The position numbers and the translations under genes were made by a program. The notes beneath the pieces are model-generated. The model was not told the DNA's origin. It worked only from the letters and a program-made list of their open reading frames with translations, and made no database searches. Shown here piece after piece: positions 1 through 3,972 of a stretch of DNA of 5,670 bases (position 1 is the stretch's first letter; each line of letters starts with the position of its first letter). The DNA comes from Oligoflexia bacterium (GTDB lineage: Bacteria; Bdellovibrionota; UBA1018), in the NCBI GenBank assembly GCA_903854365.1, contig CAINWE010000488.1, forward strand, positions 1-5,670, read 5' to 3'.

Positions 1-21
1 AGACGTGTGCTCTTCCGATCT
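1..21 (+). other. Illumina TruSeq adapter remnant (not genomic)
   Basis: The first 21 bases, ending in GCTCTTCCGATCT, match as I remember it the 3' end of the Illumina TruSeq read-2/index adapter. Genomic sequence appears to begin at base 22. This is untrimmed adapter at the contig end, so nothing biological should be read from it, and any gene reaching the left edge is cut artificially there. Confidence 0.96.
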
Positions 22-191
22 GGCATCATATCCAGAGTATGTCGGCCTCTGTCAATCCTAATCGTCTTTTAAAGAAAGGCTTGAATCTCACTAGGGTCTC
101 GGGAGAAGGTTGAGGCACCGAGAAAGCTCGGACAGAGTTGCCCGATGGGTGTGACAGGTCGAAGATGTGAAAGACAGAAGGAGCAAAACAG
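22..191 (+). other. Leader region upstream of the transaldolase gene
   Basis: No convincing gene lies here. One frame stays open from the edge (base 24) to a TGA at 111-113 and would give a 29-residue tail ending RVSGEG. It could be the end of a truncated upstream gene, but it is too short to judge. From about 98 to 131 the DNA can form a perfect 5-bp hairpin, CCGAG (118-122) with CTCGG (127-131) around an AAAG loop. An upstream CTCGG (98-102) could pair with the same CCGAG instead. I do not recognise a riboswitch class and see no good sigma70 promoter. The last bases hold the transaldolase ribosome binding site, AAGGAG at 178-183, 8 bases before the ATG. Confidence 0.4.
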
Positions 192-902
192 ATGACTACT
201 CAGTTGAAAATCTATTCAGACGGCGCGGATCGAGCATCCATGCTAGAAATGTCGAAAAATCCAAAAATTGCCGGATTGACGACCAACCCCTCCTTGATGA
301 AAAAGGCAGGGGTTACGGATTATGTGGGCTTTTGTAAGGAAATACTCGCTCAAATTCGGGAAAAACCGATCTCCCTCGAAGTGTTTGCGGATGAATTTTC
401 GGAAATGCGGAAGCAGGCCCTTGAAATTGCGAGCTGGGGAAAAAATGTTTACGTAAAAATCCCGATCACGAACTCTCAGGGTAAGTCTTCGATTGAGTTG
501 GTCCGTGAACTCGCGCATCAAGGCGTGAGTTTGAATGTGACCGCGCTTTTTACGCTTCAGCAGGTTTTGGAAACCTGTCAGGCGGTGAAGGGTGGAGCAC
601 CGTCCGTCGTGTCTGTTTTTGCTGGTAGGATCGCTGATACGGGGAGAGATCCGATGCCATTGATGAGAGCGGCGCTCGAGATGTGTCGTTCAACGGATTC
701 GCGGATCGAGCTGCTTTGGGCGAGCACCCGAGAGCTTTATAATATTAAACAAGCTGAACAGGTGGGTTGTGATATTATTACTGTTCCATTTGATTTGATT
801 AAGAAAATGTCGATGTTTGGACAAGACCTTACTCAGATGAGTTTAGAAACGGTTCAAACTTTTAAGAAGGATGCGGATGCGGCCGGATTCAAAATCCATT
901 AG
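192..902 (+). CDS. Transaldolase, small Staphylococcus/Coxiella-type
   Basis: Transaldolase is a cytoplasmic enzyme of the non-oxidative pentose phosphate pathway. It moves a dihydroxyacetone unit from sedoheptulose 7-phosphate to glyceraldehyde 3-phosphate through a lysine Schiff base. The 236-residue product is an alpha/beta-barrel-sized protein with the family landmarks: an acidic YSDGAD strand near residues 8-13, the TTNPS signature at 30-34, VYVKIPI with the presumed Schiff-base Lys89, LNVTALF at 114-120, SVFAGRIADTGRDP at 141-154 and LLWASTREL at 174-182. The length and the phrases TTNPSLMKKAGVTDY, EVFAD and SVFAGRIADTG closely resemble the Staphylococcus aureus enzyme (from memory, the TIGR02134-type group) rather than the 310-residue TalB type. 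The start is supported by AAGGAG at 178-183 with an 8-base spacer. The related fructose-6-phosphate aldolases are the main alternative activity. It appears to be monocistronic, with a terminator-like hairpin following. Confidence 0.93.
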   Translation: MTTQLKIYSDGADRASMLEMSKNPKIAGLTTNPSLMKKAGVTDYVGFCKEILAQIREKPISLEVFADEFSEMRKQALEIASWGKNVYVKIPITNSQGKSSIELVRELAHQGVSLNVTALFTLQQVLETCQAVKGGAPSVVSVFAGRIADTGRDPMPLMRAALEMCRSTDSRIELLWASTRELYNIKQAEQVGCDIITVPFDLIKKMSMFGQDLTQMSLETVQTFKKDADAAGFKIH

Positions 903-939
903 CTCTTAAAAAACGTTGACACGGTATTCTAAAAAGTCT

Positions 940-979
940 AGATGCTATGCGCAAGGGTCATGAATTTAAGCATCTTTTT
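940..979 (+). terminator. Probable intrinsic terminator after transaldolase
   Basis: AGATGCT (940-946) pairs perfectly with AGCATCT (969-975), and the T-run continues to 979. The 7-bp stem is A/T-rich and the loop is long (22 bases), so this is weaker than a textbook terminator. It lies 38 bases after the transaldolase stop and before the promoter candidate of the next gene, which fits its role. Confidence 0.45.
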
Positions 980-990
980 GATGTTAATTT

Positions 991-1019
991 TTAACGACCA
1001 GTGTGTAGTTCAATATAAA
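991..1019 (+). promoter_or_regulatory. Candidate sigma70 promoter for the exported Ala-rich protein gene
   Basis: TTAACG (991-996, 4 of 6 to consensus) and TATAAA (1014-1019, 5 of 6) are 17 bases apart. Transcription would begin near 1026, just before the ribosome binding site at 1035-1040. A perfect inverted repeat, GTTAA-TTT-TTAAC (983-995), overlaps the -35 and could be an operator, although A/T-rich repeats arise easily by chance. A consensus TTGACA also occurs at 916-921, but its best -10 at 17 bases is poor (TAGATG) and overlaps the terminator stem. Confidence 0.45.
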
Positions 1020-1045
1020 ATCAAATAAAGCATTTAGGAGATACA

Positions 1046-1753
1046 ATGATGAAGACTCAGTCGTTCGCGTTTGTAGCTGTCGTCGCTTGTTTGGCTCTGC
1101 CAAGAATTTCTCTTGCTGCTCCAGAGCATGTCACTCAGATCGTGCTCCAAGAGCAACAGAAAAAGGCCATTGCTGAAAAATTGGCTGATCAAGCTGATAA
1201 ATACGCAGGGGAAGGAAAGTACACAGGTCAAGGTGCTTGGACCTTGGATGCCATCAAAGCCGATCTGAAGGCAGGGTTAGAGCGAACTGAAAAGTGGGTG
1301 AAGTCACACCTGACCTTCCACTTTCATGCCACGAAAACAGCAGCTACCGCTGCTGCGCCAGCTGCTGCCGCTGCTCAGGCTGAAGCGCCAGTAGTAGCGC
1401 CTGCAGCACCCGCAGCAGATGCTCCTGAAGTAGTTGCGATGACTGGTCCAGTGAGTGCTGCTGCTGCTCAGGCAGAAGCATCTCACGAAAATAACGTCGC
1501 AGCGACTCAAGCTTATTTTGAAAGTCGCAAGCAAGCAGTAGATAACTACACCGATGCCCAGCAAGTCATTGAAGCGCATCAACAAGCTGTGCAGGATGTC
1601 GCAAAGTCGGGTAATTATTTGTTTGCAGTCACCAATCATTCGGTGGCTTTTGACGGAACCTTCATTGATTCAATGGTTCTGATTTTGACTACAGTGACTG
1701 ATTTGGCACTCCTTCCCTTGGAGTTCCTGGCGAGTCTCTTTACAGGATTCTAG
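1046..1753 (+). CDS. Exported Ala/Pro-rich protein of unknown function
   Basis: I do not recognise this 235-residue protein. It begins with a short positive n-region (Lys3), a hydrophobic core (residues 7-18) and a likely signal peptidase I site after SLA (22-24), so export by Sec is probable. VVAC at 12-15 also fits a loose lipobox, so a lipoprotein is an alternative. Residues 28-92 are charged and probably helical. Residues 97-145 are a low-complexity Ala/Pro linker containing a repeated AAAAQAEA block (107-114 and 138-145). Residues 146-190 are again polar and helical, and 206-234 are strongly hydrophobic and could anchor the C-terminus in a membrane. Two adjacent ATGs exist: TAGGAG at 1035-1040 lies 5 bases before the first and 8 before the second (1049), so the second may be the true start. 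The gene converges on the peptidase-like gene, with 42 bases between them. An envelope or cell-wall-spanning role is only a guess. Confidence 0.82.
   Translation: MMKTQSFAFVAVVACLALPRISLAAPEHVTQIVLQEQQKKAIAEKLADQADKYAGEGKYTGQGAWTLDAIKADLKAGLERTEKWVKSHLTFHFHATKTAATAAAPAAAAAQAEAPVVAPAAPAADAPEVVAMTGPVSAAAAQAEASHENNVAATQAYFESRKQAVDNYTDAQQVIEAHQQAVQDVAKSGNYLFAVTNHSVAFDGTFIDSMVLILTTVTDLALLPLEFLASLFTGF
1361..1480 (+). repeat. Ala-rich linker with duplicated AAAAQAEA block
   Basis: Two near-identical stretches encode AAAAQAEA: one within 1361-1387 (GCT/GCC codons, then CAGGCTGAAGCG) and one at 1457-1480 (four GCT codons, then CAGGCAGAAGCA). About 70 bases of Pro/Ala/Val codons separate them. The GCT-rich runs could slip during replication and change the linker length in frame. 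Confidence 0.6.
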
Positions 1754-1771
1754 AGTTTTTTCTCTGCTTCT

Positions 1772-1796
1772 GGGGGGCCCGAATTACGGGTCTCCC
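1772..1796. terminator. G/C-rich hairpin between convergent genes
   Basis: GGGGGGCCCG (1772-1781) pairs along its full length with CGGGTCTCCC (1787-1796), with two G-U wobbles on the plus-strand RNA and a 5-base AATTA loop. It starts 18 bases after the stop of the exported Ala-rich gene and its last base is the outer base of the minus-strand peptidase stop codon. The position suggests a shared terminator, but neither strand has a proper U-tract after the stem: plus reads TATTCAA, and minus reads AGAAGC followed by an A-run. It may instead protect mRNA ends or act with Rho. Confidence 0.45.
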
Positions 1797-3202
1797 TATT
1801 CAATACGACCTTCTCGAATCGGAGAGGCGTCAAAGCTTAATCCAAAATGATGGGCATGGTTTGCGGCATTAAAAACTTCTAAAGTCTGTGCCGATTTGAA
1901 TTGAATTTCGAGTTGGTGCAATTCTTCTTTGAGTTGGAGATCGGTGGGTGTGGGAGGATTTTCTGCACTAGCCTTAAAGTAGTTTTGGCTCAGCCATTCT
2001 AGGAAGGTAACGACGTCCAGTTCGTTAGGATTATGAGCCGGATGTTGATATTTTTTTGCGAATTCCAAGGCCTCATTTTGTGATTTTCCTTTTTCGATCA
2101 TCGATCGAACATACCGATTAGAAACTACTTCTGAGACGTGATTTTGTTTGAGGATATTCGGCCATTGATTCTTAAAGAATTGATCTTGGTTTTGGTGCAG
2201 CTGCTTAAGAAGTGCCCAAAAGCGAAGTTTTAGCGAACCGATCTCCTCCAGTCTAATCAAGGACAGTGGCTGTTCCATCTTATTGTCTAGGACTTGAGGA
2301 TGAGTTTGAAAGCGCTGCATGAGAATGTCGGCCATAACTTTTGGGATGGCGCGATCCGAGGGGGGGTAAAATGGGATGAGCCTTAAGAAATCGTAGTCGA
2401 AGCCGAACTTGAGAGTCTCGATGACATCGACTTGGGGAGCGAGCATGTATTTCGCAAAAGGGGCTACTTTTTCTGCGATTTCAAGATAGGACATCGAACA
2501 GGCGGCAAATGTGATGCTTCCTAGCGGGGTGTTTAATTTTGCGCCTCGGAGCCCTTCTACGAACTGATCAATTCCGTAAGGACTTTCTTTGTAGTTGAGG
2601 TCGAAGGGAATAATTTCGTTAGCATTAGTCTTTGGATCGTAACTCGGATAGAAACCGTGGCCGCGGTAAATCAAATGGGTGTTTGTGTTCGGGAAAAGTT
2701 CTTGTGCGGTGGTAATGAGTCGAGCTAGGACCTTGGGATTGGCTGCATTGAGGCGGTCGACATGTTTGCTGAAGATTTTTTTTCCCGCGCTGTATCCCCT
2801 GAGATAAGTTGCGAAGGGGTGTTTGGGTGTGTACCATCGCGCACCCCCTCGTTGAATATGCAGCAAAAGGAGATTGCAGTTGTCGCAAGCGCGGATGGTG
2901 CTTTTGATTTCAGCGACGTCATGGGCATCGGCTTTTCCCCATCGTTGTTTGATCTCAGGGAAGGAGGGGGGGACATAATGATCCGCTGCTCCATTGACAA
3001 AAACGATAAAAGTATTGGGGCCTTTGAGAAACTCTTTGGGTAGACGGTCGTGAATTTGAAAAAGTTGATTGAGTGCGAGGTCTTCTGAATCAGGGGGGGT
3101 TGGTCCTAGGTCTGCCGATGCTAGTGTCGCCCAAGAAAGCATCAGTCCCATGGTGATGGCTTTGAATGGCTTTCGCAAACGAATTCCGTTGCTTGACAAC
3201 AT
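1796..3202 (-). CDS. Exported clostripain-like (C11) cysteine peptidase homologue
   Basis: This 468-residue protein probably acts outside the cytoplasm. It has a basic n-region (Arg8 to Lys14), a hydrophobic core and an ASA cleavage site before Asp31. The core fits the caspase-fold C11 family: a first strand FIVFVNGAADH (65-75), a second strand NLLLLHIQ (110-117), the catalytic-His motif IYRGHGF with His182, and ITFAACSMSYLEIAE with the presumed nucleophile Cys235. After that, ETLKFGFDYDFL (262-273) resembles the family's GWDY segment. Known C11 enzymes cleave after Arg or Lys and have Asp two residues before the Cys. Here that position is Ala233, so specificity may differ or activity may be lost. 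Residues from about 290 to 468 are mostly helical and unrecognised. The start is supported by AGGAGG (3211-3216 on the complement) 8 bases upstream. Three 7-base C-runs encode Pro-Pro pairs. Family assignment rests on motifs only. Confidence 0.85.
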   Translation of the reverse strand: MLSSNGIRLRKPFKAITMGLMLSWATLASADLGPTPPDSEDLALNQLFQIHDRLPKEFLKGPNTFIVFVNGAADHYVPPSFPEIKQRWGKADAHDVAEIKSTIRACDNCNLLLLHIQRGGARWYTPKHPFATYLRGYSAGKKIFSKHVDRLNAANPKVLARLITTAQELFPNTNTHLIYRGHGFYPSYDPKTNANEIIPFDLNYKESPYGIDQFVEGLRGAKLNTPLGSITFAACSMSYLEIAEKVAPFAKYMLAPQVDVIETLKFGFDYDFLRLIPFYPPSDRAIPKVMADILMQRFQTHPQVLDNKMEQPLSLIRLEEIGSLKLRFWALLKQLHQNQDQFFKNQWPNILKQNHVSEVVSNRYVRSMIEKGKSQNEALEFAKKYQHPAHNPNELDVVTFLEWLSQNYFKASAENPPTPTDLQLKEELHQLEIQFKSAQTLEVFNAANHAHHFGLSFDASPIREGRIE

Positions 3203-3210
3203 AAGGCCCC

Positions 3211-3216
3211 CCTCCT
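3211..3216 (-). promoter_or_regulatory. Ribosome binding site of the C11-like gene
   Basis: The complement reads AGGAGG, a full Shine-Dalgarno match, 8 bases before the ATG at 3202-3200. It fixes the start so that the basic n-region is included. The spacer contains a run of four G, extending the G-rich patch. Confidence 0.8.
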
Positions 3217-3250
3217 GAGCAATTGGTCTGTCGTCTGCTTAACAGAATTC

Positions 3251-3279
3251 ATTGTATTTTTAAATCAAGTTTTTGTGAT
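3251..3279 (-). promoter_or_regulatory. Candidate sigma70 promoter of the C11-like gene
   Basis: On the minus strand ATCACA (3279-3274, 4 of 6) is followed after 17 bases by TACAAT (3256-3251, 5 of 6). Transcription would start near 3244, giving a leader of about 40 bases that includes the AGGAGG site. A competing pair, TTGATT with TGTTAA at 18 bases, is weaker in its -10. Confidence 0.42.
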
Positions 3280-3329
3280 TGCAGTCTGGATCGGGCTTCT
3301 GCCGGGCGAGAGGTGCATGAGGCGGGTCT

Positions 3330-3355
3330 GAGCCTGAGGGCTTTTTTCCTTTTTT
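3330..3355 (+). terminator. Terminator-like hairpin with no gene upstream
   Basis: AGCC (3331-3334) and GGCT (3339-3342) form a perfect 4-bp stem around a TGAG loop, extended by one G-U pair. Two runs of six T follow (3342-3347 and 3350-3355). The T-tract is strong but the stem is short. The same GCC can alternatively pair with AGGC at 3320-3323. The nearest plus-strand gene upstream ends at 1753, beyond a minus-strand gene, so this could end a small RNA or antisense transcript, or simply insulate slyD. Confidence 0.4.
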
Positions 3356-3376
3356 GGTCGAGTTTTGAGCTCCATC

Positions 3377-3405
3377 TTGATAGTGAGAGGTTTTAATTAT
3401 AGAAT
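3377..3405 (+). promoter_or_regulatory. Sigma70-type promoter for slyD-valS
   Basis: TTGATA (3377-3382, 5 of 6) and TAGAAT (3400-3405, 5 of 6) are separated by exactly 17 bases, the best promoter match in the window. Transcription would begin near 3412, about 40 bases before the slyD ATG. A small hairpin, GCCC (3409-3412) with GGGC (3419-3422), falls at the predicted 5' end of the mRNA and may stabilise it. Confidence 0.65.
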
Positions 3406-3450
3406 TTGGCCCGTAAAAGGGCAGAATTGAAACCTGTTTGAAAGGGAACC

Positions 3451-3954
3451 ATGGCAGTAGTAGAAGTCATTCGAGATAAGAAAGTAGTGGATCTTGTGTT
3501 TACCCTCAAGGGCGTGGATGGGACTATTTTGGATCAAGCTGAAAAAGACGATCCATTTGTGTACCTTCATGGTGCTGAACAAGTGGTTCCAGGGCTAGAA
3601 GCCGGTTTGACGGGGATGAAAGTGGGCGAAAAAAAGCAGATCATCGTGCCGGCTGCTGAGGGTTATGGTGAAGTCGACTCCCGCCTCAAAGTGGTTGCGA
3701 CGCGTTCCCAATTTCCCAAGGACGTCGACCTCGAGGTCGGTGTTCAGTTCGAGACTGAGACGCCCGACGGCGATGAGTTAGTTTTTACGGTTTGTGCGAT
3801 TGAAGGCGATAAAGTGCATGTCGATGGAAATCACCCACTTGCAGGTCAAACGCTGCACTTCGACGTAGAAGTCGTGCAGATTCGTGAAGCGACTCACGAA
3901 GAGTGGGAACACGGACACGCTCATGGGCCCGAAGGACACGAGCATCTTCATTAA
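3451..3954 (+). CDS. slyD: SlyD-type FKBP peptidyl-prolyl isomerase
   Basis: SlyD is a cytoplasmic prolyl cis-trans isomerase and chaperone whose His-rich tail binds Ni and other metals, in some bacteria for hydrogenase or urease maturation. The 167-residue product follows the family plan: an N-terminal FKBP part with YLHGAEQVVPGLE (38-50) and GMKVGEKK (55-62), GYGEVD at 71-76 leading into the insert-in-flap chaperone domain (about 73-124), then the return to FKBP with the diagnostic DGNHPLAGQTLHFDV (125-139). The tail is short but has six His in the last 14 residues (154, 156, 158, 163, 165, 167), a plausible metal site. The start lies after a modest AAAGGGA sequence at 3441-3447. The stop is 18 bases before valS, so the two are probably cotranscribed from the promoter at 3377-3405. 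No metal-enzyme genes are visible nearby, so a nickel role here is not shown. Confidence 0.95.
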   Translation: MAVVEVIRDKKVVDLVFTLKGVDGTILDQAEKDDPFVYLHGAEQVVPGLEAGLTGMKVGEKKQIIVPAAEGYGEVDSRLKVVATRSQFPKDVDLEVGVQFETETPDGDELVFTVCAIEGDKVHVDGNHPLAGQTLHFDVEVVQIREATHEEWEHGHAHGPEGHEHLH

Positions 3955-3958
3955 TTGC

Positions 3959-3964
3959 GAGGAG
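3959..3964 (+). promoter_or_regulatory. Ribosome binding site of valS
   Basis: GAGGAG sits in the 18-base slyD-valS gap, 8 bases before the ATG at 3973. It decides the start of the truncated valS reading frame and indicates independent translation initiation within a shared transcript. Confidence 0.8.
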
Positions 3965-3972
3965 CTGTAGCT

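Noticed and set aside
24..113. Possible C-terminal tail of a truncated upstream gene
   Set aside because: Only 29 codons are open before the TGA, with no recognisable motif and the left side replaced by adapter, so coding cannot be told from chance.
98..160. Resemblance of the leader to a cyclic-di-GMP riboswitch (GAAAG-like hairpin followed by GGAC)
   Set aside because: The conserved flanking elements and the second stem of that class are not present in the right order, so the similarity is superficial.
1304..1639. Minus-strand open frame rich in Ser/Cys/Arg
   Set aside because: It is the antisense reading of the GCT-rich Ala linker; the composition follows from the repeat.
2625..3043. Overlapping open frames on both strands within the C11-like gene
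   Set aside because: They are shadows of the long minus-strand gene, with no ribosome sites or plausible protein features, while the long frame has a signal peptide and family motifs.
3726..3739. Perfect 14-base palindrome CGACCTCGAGGTCG
   Set aside because: It lies inside slyD and is fully explained by codons for VDLEV. There is no partner site nearby and no reason to call it an operator.
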